Assembly (NCBI RefSeq): GCF_003369835.1
Contig: NZ_QPMJ01000003.1
Span: 310,001-374,000 of the forward strand
Direction of reading: 5' to 3'
DNA length: 64,000 nucleotides
Origin: Halorussus rarus
GTDB taxonomy: Archaea; Halobacteriota; Halobacteria; Halobacteriales; Haladaptataceae
Below the pieces are notes generated by a model. It had not been told where the DNA came from, did not search any database, and was given only the letters and a program-made list of their open reading frames with translations. Positions 54,142 through 61,760 of the stretch are shown one piece after another. A program made the position numbers and the translations under genes. Positions within the stretch are counted from its first letter, which is position 1. Every line of letters begins with the position of its first letter.

Positions 54142-54909
54142 TCAGTTCCCCGCGGGGCACTCGGCGTCCGCGAACTCCGCGGAGTTGTCCTGGGGGTCGT
54201 AGCCCAGCACCTCCTTCGCGCGCTCGATGGAGTAGTACTTCCGGTCGTTGTCCGAGATGCCGTAGACGACCTCGAAGCCGTAGTCGGCCCGGATACACCT
54301 GTCGAAGAGGTGGGCGCAGTCGCGGTGGGAGAGCCACATCGCCTGGCCGCGCTCGTAGTCGCGCGGCGGGTGGTTCCGGGTGAGGTTGCCGATGCGGACG
54401 CAGACGACGCTCAGGCCGTACTCGTCGTGGTAGTACCGCCCCAGGATCTCGCCGGTCGCCTTGCTGACGCCGTAGAGGTTGCCCGGCCGGGGGAACTCGT
54501 CGCCGTCGAGCCGGAACTCGTCGTCGGTCCGGTACATGTCGGGCGTGCGCTCGTCGGTCTCGTAGGCGCCGACCGCGTGGTTCGACGAGGCGAACGCGAC
54601 CTTCTCGACGCCCTCGTCGACCGCCGCCTCCAGCACGTTCCGGGTGCCGTCGATGTTGTTGGTCAGGACGCTGTTCCACGGGGCCTCCGGCCGGGGATCG
54701 CCCGCGAGGTGCACGACCGCGCCGACGTCCGCCATCGCGTCCCGGACCGCCTCCTCGTCGGTGATGTCGGCGACGACGAACTCGTGGTCGGTGTCGCGGG
54801 TCGGCGGGTCCCGGTCGAGCAGCCGCCACTCGTACTCCCCCGACAGCTCCGAGAGGATGGCCTGCCCGACGCGGCCCTCCGCGCCCGTAAGCAGGACTGG
54901 GTCGTCCAT
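54142..54909 (-). CDS. azf: NAD+-dependent glucose-6-phosphate dehydrogenase (Azf)
   Basis: A 255-aa extended SDR protein, closely similar to Haloferax volcanii Azf, the haloarchaeal glucose-6-phosphate dehydrogenase of the oxidative pentose phosphate pathway. GAEGRVGQ at residues 10-16 binds NAD+. HLAGDPRPEAPW, FASSNHAVGAY (Ser) and NLYGVSK (Tyr146, Lys150) make up the active site. The C-terminal SDNDRKYYSIERA and LGYDPQDNSAE segments are shared with Azf. Annotations as UDP-glucose epimerase or uronate dehydrogenase would be over-general. A single gene, ATG at 54909. Confidence 0.88.
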   Translation of the reverse strand: MDDPVLLTGAEGRVGQAILSELSGEYEWRLLDRDPPTRDTDHEFVVADITDEEAVRDAMADVGAVVHLAGDPRPEAPWNSVLTNNIDGTRNVLEAAVDEGVEKVAFASSNHAVGAYETDERTPDMYRTDDEFRLDGDEFPRPGNLYGVSKATGEILGRYYHDEYGLSVVCVRIGNLTRNHPPRDYERGQAMWLSHRDCAHLFDRCIRADYGFEVVYGISDNDRKYYSIERAKEVLGYDPQDNSAEFADAECPAGN

Positions 54910-54960
54910 TCAACTGAAGGGAGGGAAGCGGGTGATAAGTAAGGTGCGATTCGGACGGGC

Positions 54961-55197
54961 CTACTCGTCGCTCGCGACCAGCGGGACCAGTTTGTCGCGT
55001 CCCAGGTTCGCGGCGAACGCGAGCGCGACGACGCCCATGACCGCGAACCAGCCGGCGAGCAGCGCGTCCCCGCCGGCCAACTGCTGGAGGCTGTTGTACT
55101 CCGCGACGAGACCGACCGCCGACAGCGCGAGCGTCCCGAGCGCGTACGCCACGAGCCCGACCGCCTCGGTCCCGAGTTCCGTCAGGAGTTCGTACAT
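54961..55197 (-). CDS. Small membrane protein, two helices
   Basis: A 78-aa protein with two hydrophobic helices (AVGLVAYALGTLALSAVGLV and LLAGWFAVMGVVALAFAANL). A perfect GATTTATATAC TATA box about 20-25 nt upstream of the ATG at 55197 supports this start. The longer frame to 55308 is not hydrophobic. No family recognised. Confidence 0.65.
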   Translation of the reverse strand: MYELLTELGTEAVGLVAYALGTLALSAVGLVAEYNSLQQLAGGDALLAGWFAVMGVVALAFAANLGRDKLVPLVASDE

Positions 55198-55285
55198 GTC
55201 CCGTCGGACGAACTCCGTATATAAATCGCTTTTGCGACTCCGCGATTGAGGAACCCTTTTGTTCCCCGGCCGCGGACCTGCGGGC

Positions 55286-55513
55286 ATGGGCCGATACGGT
55301 GACATCAACTATCAACGGGTGACGAAACTCGGCTTCCTCGCGAGCATCGCCGTCTTCGCTATCGGCGCGGGCGGCGAACTCTCCGCCGCGGCCATGCACC
55401 TCTCGCTTCCGGCGTGGGAGGACGCGCTGTTCACCGATCTGGAGATTCTCGGCACGCTCGGCGCGCTGCTCGTGCCTCTGTTCTTCGGCGTCGTCCTCCC
55501 GCTGACCGAGTAG
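55286..55513 (+). CDS. Small membrane protein, two helices
   Basis: A 75-aa protein with two helices (VTKLGFLASIAVFAIGAG and LGTLGALLVPLFFGVVLPL) after a short polar N-terminus (MGRYGDINYQR). The ATG at 55286 follows a G/C-rich spacer about 25 nt after ACCCTTTTGTTCCCC. It is divergent from the other small membrane protein gene, 88 bp away. Confidence 0.65.
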   Translation: MGRYGDINYQRVTKLGFLASIAVFAIGAGGELSAAAMHLSLPAWEDALFTDLEILGTLGALLVPLFFGVVLPLTE

Positions 55514-55549
55514 CGACCACCGGAAACGCGGATAAAAGAGGGAGACGCC

Positions 55550-56158
55550 TCAGGCGAGTCGCGCGAACGCCAGGTTGCCGCTGATGTTCTTGATGTAGAT
55601 CTGCACCACGTCGCCCTCCTGGGCGCCGGGGACGAAGATGGTGTACTTGCCCTTCTCGGCGACGCCGTCGCCCTTCCGGCCGGTGCCGGTGATCTTGACC
55701 TCGTAGGTGGCGCCCTCCTCGACCGCCTCGCGGTTCTGGTTCTGGCTCTGCGTCGAGCGCTTGGTGACCGGTCGGAACGCCCCGCAGGCGTCGCACCGCA
55801 GCATCAGGTTGCGGTTCTCGCGGACCAGCCGGGTGTCCGGCAGGCCGCACTCCGAGCAGAGCACGAACTCCTGGACGTAGCTCTCCAGGGCGGCGTCGAA
55901 GTCAGACCCGGAGAAGGTGCCGTTGTAGCGCGCCCGGCCGTCCTCGAGCTTCCCGTTGGTGCCGAGCTCGCGCTGGAGCGCGCTGTGGATGTGCTCGGGG
56001 TCGCGCCCGAGCGCGTCGGCGATGTCGCTCAGGTTCGTGAACCGCGTGAACGCCCCGTCCTTCTGCGCGTCGGCGTTCGGGTAGCTGAACCGTTCGTCCT
56101 GACCCTCGAAGTCGGGGGTCGCGTCCATCGCTCTGTCGAGATTCGATGCGTAGTCCAT
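55550..56158 (-). CDS. eif2b: Translation initiation factor aIF2-beta with C-terminal TRAM domain
   Basis: A 202-aa subunit of archaeal IF2, which delivers Met-tRNAi to the ribosome. The N-terminal part (about 1-90) carries the helical core with FTRFTNLSDIADALGRDPEHI. A zinc knuckle follows (CSECGLPDTRL and LRCDACGAF). After a short linker (residues about 135-145) a TRAM domain begins (ATYEVKITGTGRKGDGVAE onward), an extension seen in haloarchaeal aIF2-beta proteins. The start ATG at 56158 gives MDYASNLDRA. Confidence 0.93.
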   Translation of the reverse strand: MDYASNLDRAMDATPDFEGQDERFSYPNADAQKDGAFTRFTNLSDIADALGRDPEHIHSALQRELGTNGKLEDGRARYNGTFSGSDFDAALESYVQEFVLCSECGLPDTRLVRENRNLMLRCDACGAFRPVTKRSTQSQNQNREAVEEGATYEVKITGTGRKGDGVAEKGKYTIFVPGAQEGDVVQIYIKNISGNLAFARLA

Positions 56159-56251
56159 GGGGACGGAAGGTCTCGGACACGGATAGGTATTCCGTGATGA
56201 ACCGGGCCACGGACCGGGCGGCTTTTCTCTCCCGCCCGCGACACGTCGGCC

Positions 56252-56725
56252 ATGGACGACCGCGACACCGACGCCGGCGATTCAGTCGATGCCGAGCACA
56301 CCGACCGCGGGGGGTCCCCGACCGACGGCGAGGCGGCCTGCTTCGAGGCGGGCGTCAAGTTCGGCGCGCTCTACCACCAGTTCGCCGGCACGCCGGTCAG
56401 CCCCGCGAGCGCGCCCAGCCTCGAGACCGCCATCGAGGACTCCATCGAGAACCAGCCGTTCTGCGAAGCTGTGACGGTGGACATCCTGACCGAGAAACTC
56501 GAGGCTGAAATCGACCGCGTTCCCGCGAGCGACAGCGAGGGGGAACTCGAGGGAGGCGGTCTCGTCGACGGCGAGGCAGCGTCCTCCGGTGGCTATACGG
56601 AACTCACCGGCCGGTTCATGGAAGTCGAGATCGTCGTCGACCGCGCGGGCGTCGAGGTCGTCACCCGGATGGAGATGGAGGACGGCTACCCGCTGATGAG
56701 AGTCGAGTCCGTGACCGAGCGGTAG
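56252..56725 (+). CDS. mptD: Archaeal dihydroneopterin aldolase (MptD family)
   Basis: A 157-aa protein of COG2098/MptD, cleaving 7,8-dihydroneopterin to 6-hydroxymethyl-7,8-dihydropterin and glycolaldehyde in folate/methanopterin synthesis. The core EAACFEAGVKFGALYHQF, then GTPVSPASAPSLETAIEDSI and the C-terminal GRFMEVEIVVDRAGVEVVTRMEMEDGYPLMRV match the family. The first ~25 residues are a disordered acidic tail. Residues 85-110 form an extra Gly/Glu loop. Divergent from the aIF2-beta gene. Confidence 0.88.
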   Translation: MDDRDTDAGDSVDAEHTDRGGSPTDGEAACFEAGVKFGALYHQFAGTPVSPASAPSLETAIEDSIENQPFCEAVTVDILTEKLEAEIDRVPASDSEGELEGGGLVDGEAASSGGYTELTGRFMEVEIVVDRAGVEVVTRMEMEDGYPLMRVESVTER

Positions 56726-56800
56726 CTACTCACCAATCGTTCCACCGGCTTCGCCGGTCCGAACGACGCTCTCGGCCCGAAACCGTCCGACCGCGTCCGA

Positions 56801-57205
56801 TTACGCCGGGCTCGGCGTCTGGACCGTAGACATGTAGGCCGTGATGTCGGTCGTCGTGAGCATGCCGACGACGCCCTCCTCCTCGTCGACGACCGGGACG
56901 TGGTGGAACCCCTCCTCGATCATCAGGTCGGCGACGTCGCGTACCTCCGCGTTGGCGGTGGTCGTCGTCACGTCGGTCGACATGTAGGTCTCGACGGTGG
57001 CGTCGGTCGCCCACCGCTGCTCGGCCGCGATCTGGACGAAGTCCGTGGCGGTCAGGATGCCCAGCAGTTGCCCGTCCTCGTCCGTGACGACGACCGACCC
57101 GATACCCTCGTCGATCATCGTCTCGGCGGCGACGTGGGCCGCCGTATCCGGTGCGACCGTCTCGACGGGCGAGGACATGAGCCGTCCGACGAAGATGTCT
57201 TCCAT
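56801..57205 (-). CDS. Two-CBS-domain protein
   Basis: A 134-aa protein made only of two CBS domains: MSSPVETVAPDTAAHVAAETM, GSVVVTDEDGQLLGILTATDF and MSTDVTTTTANAEVRDVADLM, HVPVVDEEEGVVGMLTTTDI. A tandem pair forms a module that binds AMP/ATP or SAM. It probably regulates a partner enzyme or channel, which is not encoded beside it. The start ATG at 57205 (MEDIFVGR) begins the module. Confidence 0.9.
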   Translation of the reverse strand: MEDIFVGRLMSSPVETVAPDTAAHVAAETMIDEGIGSVVVTDEDGQLLGILTATDFVQIAAEQRWATDATVETYMSTDVTTTTANAEVRDVADLMIEEGFHHVPVVDEEEGVVGMLTTTDITAYMSTVQTPSPA

Positions 57206-57407
57206 GGGTGTCCGTTGCTCCGCTTCGCTGAAAAGTATTCGCTTCGGGGACGCGTGAGGCCGCGTAGGGTCCCGATTCGCACGGGCGACCGCGCCACCGC
57301 ATCGGGTCGTTCCTTTCGATTCGTCCCGGCGTTCCCCGGCCGAGTTACCGGATTTCACTTTCAGTTTCGGGCGTGGGTTTAAAAGGAATCGCGCCGAACG
57401 GGAACGT

Positions 57408-57908
57408 ATGAGCCAATCGACACTCGACGAGGACGAGCTGTTCGGCGAGGCGGCCAGCGAGGTCCGCGAGGACGTGGAGGCCAGCCTCAACGAGGCCACC
57501 GCGGCGCTCCCCGACGCCGACGACATCTGGACGGTCGAGGCCGACAACACCCTCGGCGCGCTCAACGCGCTCAACTCGGCGCTCGACACCGGCGACGCCG
57601 AGGACGCCCTCCGCGACGCCAAGAAGTGGTACACGATGGGCGAGCGCGCCGACGCCTTCGACGACGCCGACGACCTCGAGGCCGAGATCGAACGCGTCGG
57701 CGACGCCATCGAGGACATCGAGGACGCCCGCGAGCAGGTCGGCGACCTCACCAGCACGATCCCGGGGCTCAAGAACGCCCTGGAGGAACTCGGCGCCGAC
57801 GCTGAGGACGGGGCAGCCGAGGACGCAGACGAAACCGACGCCGAAGAGGGCGAGGAGGCCGACCCGGAGGACGCGGCCGGCGCCGAGGAAGCCGAAGCCG
57901 CGGAGTGA
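57408..57908 (+). CDS. DUF5790 family protein
   Basis: A 166-aa haloarchaeal protein. It begins SQSTLDEDELFGEAASEVREDV, has a central helical region (ADNTLGALNALNSALD, AKKWYTMGERADAF) and ends in an acidic low-complexity tail of about 40 residues. I assign DUF5790 from memory. Function unknown. GGTTTAAAAGG about 28 nt upstream is a clear TATA box. It is convergent with the DUF5789-like gene. Confidence 0.82.
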   Translation: MSQSTLDEDELFGEAASEVREDVEASLNEATAALPDADDIWTVEADNTLGALNALNSALDTGDAEDALRDAKKWYTMGERADAFDDADDLEAEIERVGDAIEDIEDAREQVGDLTSTIPGLKNALEELGADAEDGAAEDADETDAEEGEEADPEDAAGAEEAEAAE

Positions 57909-57917
57909 CGGCCTCCT

Positions 57918-58232
57918 TCAGAACGACTCGTCGGTGTTCTCGCCCTCGTTGCCGGTGCCGCGGTCGGAGTAGCCCTTCCGCCCCACGGCCTCGCCGCCGA
58001 CCCGGTTCAGCACCGTCTGTCTGACCTCGTCGGCCGACTCGAACTCCTCGTCGCCGCCGGTCACCAGCACCTCCTCGAACGACTCCGAGCCGTCTGACAT
58101 GCCGATCTCCCGGTCGCCGTACTTCTCGAGCAGTTCCTCCGCCGAGACGGGGTAGTCCTCGTTCTCGAGGTCGTCCTCGATGTTACTGAAGTCGAGCCCG
58201 AGCGTTCGGTCGTCGTCGCCGGATTCGCTCAT
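57918..58232 (-). CDS. DUF5789 family protein
   Basis: A 104-aa acidic haloarchaeal protein. DYPVSAEELLEKYGDREI, SFEEVL and ESADEVRQTVLNRVGGEAVGRKGYSDRG form the family pattern. Function unknown. It faces the DUF5790 gene tail to tail across 9 bp. Confidence 0.8.
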   Translation of the reverse strand: MSESGDDDRTLGLDFSNIEDDLENEDYPVSAEELLEKYGDREIGMSDGSESFEEVLVTGGDEEFESADEVRQTVLNRVGGEAVGRKGYSDRGTGNEGENTDESF

Positions 58233-58315
58233 ACCGGAACTACACCGCGAACTCGAATAAGGCGTGTGGCCCCGAATCCCCCGTCTACAAGTCCGCGCTC
58301 GCCCTCTACCCCGGC

Positions 58316-59053
58316 ATGAACCTCTTCGACTCGACGTGGACCGACGCCGACGCGGTCGACACCGACCTCGCGCTCCTGCCGGTCGGCAGCACCGAGCAGC
58401 ACGGCCCCCACGCGCCGCTGGGCACCGATGTTCTCACCGCCGAGGCGGTCGCCGAGGCCGGCGCCGACGCCTACGACGGCGAGGTCGTGGTCGCGCCCGC
58501 GATCCCGGTGGGCGTGGCCGCCGAGCACCGCCAGTTCACCGGGACGCTGTGGGTCGCCGAGGACACCTTCCGGGACTACGTCCGGGAGACGGTCGCCAGC
58601 CTCGCCCACCACGGCTGGGACCGGGTCGTCCTCGTCAACGGCCACGGCGGCAACGTCGGCGCACTCCGGGAGGTCGCCTCGACCATCGTCCGCGAGGACG
58701 ACACCTACGCGGTCCCGTTCACGTGGTTCGAGGCGGTCGGCGACCACGCCACCGACATGGGTCACGGCGGCCCCCTCGAAACCGCGATGCTCCGCCACGT
58801 CGACCCGGACCTGGTGGCGGAGGATCGTATCGAGGAAGCGCGCGAGGGCGCCAGCGACGGCTGGGGCGAGTGGGTCAGCTACGCCAACCTCGCAGTCGAC
58901 TCCGCGGAGTTCACCGAGAACGGCGTGGTCGGCGACCCCGCGGACGGCCCTGCCGAGCGCGGCGCGGAACTGCTGGACCTGGCCGCCGAGGCGCTCGCAC
59001 AACTGCTGGAGGCCGTCGAGTCTCGGGACGTGGAACTGCCGCCGCACAAGTGA
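58316..59053 (+). CDS. Creatininase family amidohydrolase
   Basis: A 245-aa protein of the creatininase/ArfB fold. Metal-binding Glu and His lie in VGSTEQHGPHAPLGTD, followed by EHRQFTGTLWV, VNGHGGN (His and Asn), and GHGGPLETAML (Glu). Archaeal members include ArfB, the formylase-like hydrolase of flavin/F420 and pterin precursor synthesis. Given mptD 1.6 kb away, a pterin/flavin role is possible but unproven. The start ATG at 58316. A repeat of family A begins 1 bp after its stop. Confidence 0.85.
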   Translation: MNLFDSTWTDADAVDTDLALLPVGSTEQHGPHAPLGTDVLTAEAVAEAGADAYDGEVVVAPAIPVGVAAEHRQFTGTLWVAEDTFRDYVRETVASLAHHGWDRVVLVNGHGGNVGALREVASTIVREDDTYAVPFTWFEAVGDHATDMGHGGPLETAMLRHVDPDLVAEDRIEEAREGASDGWGEWVSYANLAVDSAEFTENGVVGDPADGPAERGAELLDLAAEALAQLLEAVESRDVELPPHK

Positions 59054-59054
59054 G

Positions 59055-59290
59055 CCCGAATTTCGGAACCCCTGCGGTCGGCGTGCGCTGGCGCGACCCC
59101 CGTGTCTTGCTGAGCGGAGCGAAGCAAGGCTCGGAAGACGAACGCAGTGAGTCTTCCGGTGGTCGCGCCAAACCGCGCGAGGGCTGAGGACCACAGGGAA
59201 CGCAGTGACCGAGGACCGCAGGCGGTTGGGGAGGCGTGAGGCCCGCGGTCGCGGTGCGGTGCGGGACAGAGGTGACGGCAATAGCTTCCT
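59055..59290 (-). repeat. Interspersed repeat family A, copy 3 (inverted)
   Basis: On the minus strand this reads GCTATTGCCGTCACCTCTG, then CCGCACCGCACCGCGACCGCGGG, CCTCACGCCTCCCCAACCGC and CTCGCGCGGTTTGGCGCGAC, and ends near GCGCCAGCGCACGCCGAC. It fills the gap between the creatininase and OCD-like genes and is flanked by no duplication I can identify. Confidence 0.78.
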
Positions 59291-59375
59291 CCAGTGTGTT
59301 CTCGGGCTTTGCCGAGTAGTCACTCCGAGCAGTCCACGGGAACGCCTAACTCACAGGCCCACAAACGCACACGAC

Positions 59376-60437
59376 ATGGTCCGCGTCCTCTCCGACGCCG
59401 AGATCGCCGACTGCCTCGACCTCGGCGACCTCCTGGAGGTCGTCCGCGAGGCGTTCGTCAAGCAGGGCCGCGGCGAGGTCGAGCGCCCGGACCGCCCGCA
59501 CTTCCCGGTCGGCGCGGGACTCGACTGCGGCGATTCCGACCACCCAGCCGACCCTACCGACGCCGACGACTCCGCCGACCTTGATGACCCCTGCGGCACC
59601 GGCCTCGTGATGCCGGCGTACGTCCACGGCGCCCAGCACTACGCGACGAAACTGGTCGGGGTCCACGAGGGCAACGCCGAACGCGGCCTGCCCACGGTCA
59701 ACGCCCAGATTGCGCTCACCGAGGCCGCCACCGGGCTACCGACCGCCTACCTCGCCGGTACCAGAATCACCAACGCCCGGACGGGGTGCATCGGCGGGTT
59801 GGCGGCGGCCGAACTCGGCGTCCCGAGTTCGACTCCGGACGGCGAATCCGGTCTGGTCCTCGCGCTCGTCGGCGCGGGCACGCAGGCGCGCTGGCAGGCC
59901 CGCGCCATCGCCGCCGCAACCGACCTCGCGTCGGTGCGGGTCTACTCGCCCAGCGACTCCAGGGACGCGTGCGCCGCCGACCTCCGGGGGGAACTCGACC
60001 TCCCGAGCGATGCGATCCGGGCCGCCGACTCCCCCGAGGAAGCCGTCTCGGGCGCCGACGTGGTCGTCACGGCCACCACGGCGACCGACCCCGTGTTCCC
60101 CGGCGGGGCGCTCGACCCCGGCGCCCTGGTCGTCGCGGTCGGCGCCTACACAGCCGGGATGCGCGAACTCGACGCCGAGACGTTCGAGCGCGCGAGCCGT
60201 GTCTTCGCCGACGTACCCGAGGAGGTCGCCGAGATCGGGGACACGCTGGAGGCCGACGTCGCCGAGACCGACCTGATTCCCTTCTCGGCGGTGCTGGAGG
60301 GCCGCGCGGGTCGCGGGACCGACGACGAGATCCTAATCGTCGAGAGCGTCGGGACCGCGGTGCTCGACGCCGCAGCGGCCGGGCACGTCTTCGACCGCGC
60401 CGACGAACGCGGGGTCGGCGAGGAGATCTCGCTGTAG
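59376..60437 (+). CDS. Ornithine cyclodeaminase/mu-crystallin family protein
   Basis: A 353-aa NAD(P)-binding protein. The Rossmann motif is ALVGAGTQARWQARAI (GxGxQA). NARTGCIGGLAAAEL and YAGTRIT-like TYLAGTRITNAR give the substrate region, and the C-terminal helix pattern (VGTAVLDAAAAG) is typical. The family includes ornithine cyclodeaminase, alanine dehydrogenase and ketimine reductase. Which one is unclear. An acidic insertion with repeated Asp (about residues 50-72) lies next to the active-site loop. The start ATG at 59376 follows an ACTCACAGG spacer; the longer frame runs through a repeat. Confidence 0.85.
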   Translation: MVRVLSDAEIADCLDLGDLLEVVREAFVKQGRGEVERPDRPHFPVGAGLDCGDSDHPADPTDADDSADLDDPCGTGLVMPAYVHGAQHYATKLVGVHEGNAERGLPTVNAQIALTEAATGLPTAYLAGTRITNARTGCIGGLAAAELGVPSSTPDGESGLVLALVGAGTQARWQARAIAAATDLASVRVYSPSDSRDACAADLRGELDLPSDAIRAADSPEEAVSGADVVVTATTATDPVFPGGALDPGALVVAVGAYTAGMRELDAETFERASRVFADVPEEVAEIGDTLEADVAETDLIPFSAVLEGRAGRGTDDEILIVESVGTAVLDAAAAGHVFDRADERGVGEEISL

Positions 60438-60462
60438 TCCCGGATGGTGTCGGCGCCACGTC

Positions 60463-60514
60463 TTTTGGCTCGCCTAAAACCGAAGGTGTTTTGTCGTGTT
60501 TAGGCAGACCTAAA
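60463..60514 (+). promoter_or_regulatory. Two DtxR/Idr-type iron boxes
   Basis: TTTTGGCTCGCCTAAAA (60463-60479) and TTTAGGCAGACCTAAA (60499-60514) are two inverted-repeat sites about 36 bp apart. The second one has perfect TTTAGG/CCTAAA arms and ends 5 bp before the start codon. They match the haloarchaeal DtxR-family operator (TTTAGG-N4-CCTAAA), so iron should repress the downstream gene. Confidence 0.8.
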
Positions 60515-60518
60515 TCGT

Positions 60519-61733
60519 ATGTCGGAGCAATCCGAGACCGATGTGTCCCGGCGACGGCTGCTGACTGTCGGCGGAAGCGTGGCGGTCACGGCGGGGCTGG
60601 CCGGCTGTACCGGCGGTACCGACGGGACCGATTCGACCGCGGCCACGTCCGGTACTGAGACCACACCGACCGAGACGACGCGGTCGACTCCCACCGATGA
60701 CGGATCGTACTCCGTGACGATGGAACCGATGGGCGAGGTCGCCTTCGAGTCGGTGCCCGAGTCGTGGATGGCCTACTTCAGCACCTACGGCGACATGGGC
60801 GTCGCGCTCGGCCAACTCGACGGGCTTCAGGGCCTCATTTTCACAGACAACTGGCCGCTGCAGTTCTACGACTACCTCCCCGGCGTGGAGGTCTCGTTCG
60901 ACGACGTCACCCAGCTGTTCGGCGAGGGCAGTCTCGACAAGGAGGCCTTCTACGCGATGGATTCGGACGTCCACCTGATGGACCCGAACTTCATCCAGCG
61001 CCTCGACGACAACTGGGCGGACGAGGACTTCGAGGAGATCGCCACCAACGTCGGGCCCATCATCGGCAACTCGATTCGTCGCCGGGGCGAGGAGTGGCAC
61101 GACTACAGGTACTACTCGCTGTACGACGCCTTCGAGAAGATCGCGCAGGTCTTCCAGGAGCGGGAGCGCTACCGAGCGCTCAAGCGGGTCCACGACTCGT
61201 TCATCGCGGACGTGCAGTCCCGGCTCCCCGCCGAGGCGGACCGCCCGAAAGTCGGTCTGCTGTCGGTCAACTCCGACTTCGAGGAGGGGTCGTTCTACGC
61301 CTACCCCACCGTCGACGGCGGCAACGGGAAGAAGCAGTACCAGGACCTCGGCATCGGGGACGCCTTCGGCGAGCACATCGACGGCGGCTACGCCAAGTGG
61401 GACTACGAGCAACTGCTCGAAGCGGACCCCGACGCGCTGGTGTTCTCCTACGGCTTCTCGCACGCCACGGCCGAGCAGTTCGAGAGTCGGATGCAGGCCA
61501 TGCGCGAGGACCCGGTCGGCCGACAGCTCTCGGCGGTACAGAACGACAGGCTCTACCGCGGCGGCACCTCCTACCAGGGCCCCATCGTCAACCTGTTCCA
61601 GACCGAGATCGCGGCCAAGCAGTTCTACCCCGAGGTCTTCGGCGCGTGGAACGGGCTCGACACCCTCGCGGACGAGAGCCAACGCCTGTTCGACCACCAG
61701 CAAGTGGCCGACGTGATCACCGGCGACTTCTGA
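60519..61733 (+). CDS. Fe3+-siderophore-type ABC transporter solute-binding lipoprotein
   Basis: A 404-aa BtuF/FhuD-type (PBP II) protein. A Tat signal (SRRRLLTVGG) and lipobox (LAGCTGG) precede a Thr-rich linker (residues about 32-65). The two lobes carry the FESVPESWMAYFSTYGDM and ADPDALVFSYG motifs. It binds an iron-siderophore or a related chelate. The iron boxes at the start codon support this. No permease or ATPase gene follows (the next gene is convergent), so its partners lie elsewhere. ATG at 60519. Confidence 0.88.
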   Translation: MSEQSETDVSRRRLLTVGGSVAVTAGLAGCTGGTDGTDSTAATSGTETTPTETTRSTPTDDGSYSVTMEPMGEVAFESVPESWMAYFSTYGDMGVALGQLDGLQGLIFTDNWPLQFYDYLPGVEVSFDDVTQLFGEGSLDKEAFYAMDSDVHLMDPNFIQRLDDNWADEDFEEIATNVGPIIGNSIRRRGEEWHDYRYYSLYDAFEKIAQVFQERERYRALKRVHDSFIADVQSRLPAEADRPKVGLLSVNSDFEEGSFYAYPTVDGGNGKKQYQDLGIGDAFGEHIDGGYAKWDYEQLLEADPDALVFSYGFSHATAEQFESRMQAMREDPVGRQLSAVQNDRLYRGGTSYQGPIVNLFQTEIAAKQFYPEVFGAWNGLDTLADESQRLFDHQQVADVITGDF

Positions 61734-61760
61734 GGGGCGGCGACGCGCGCCCGCGGCGAT

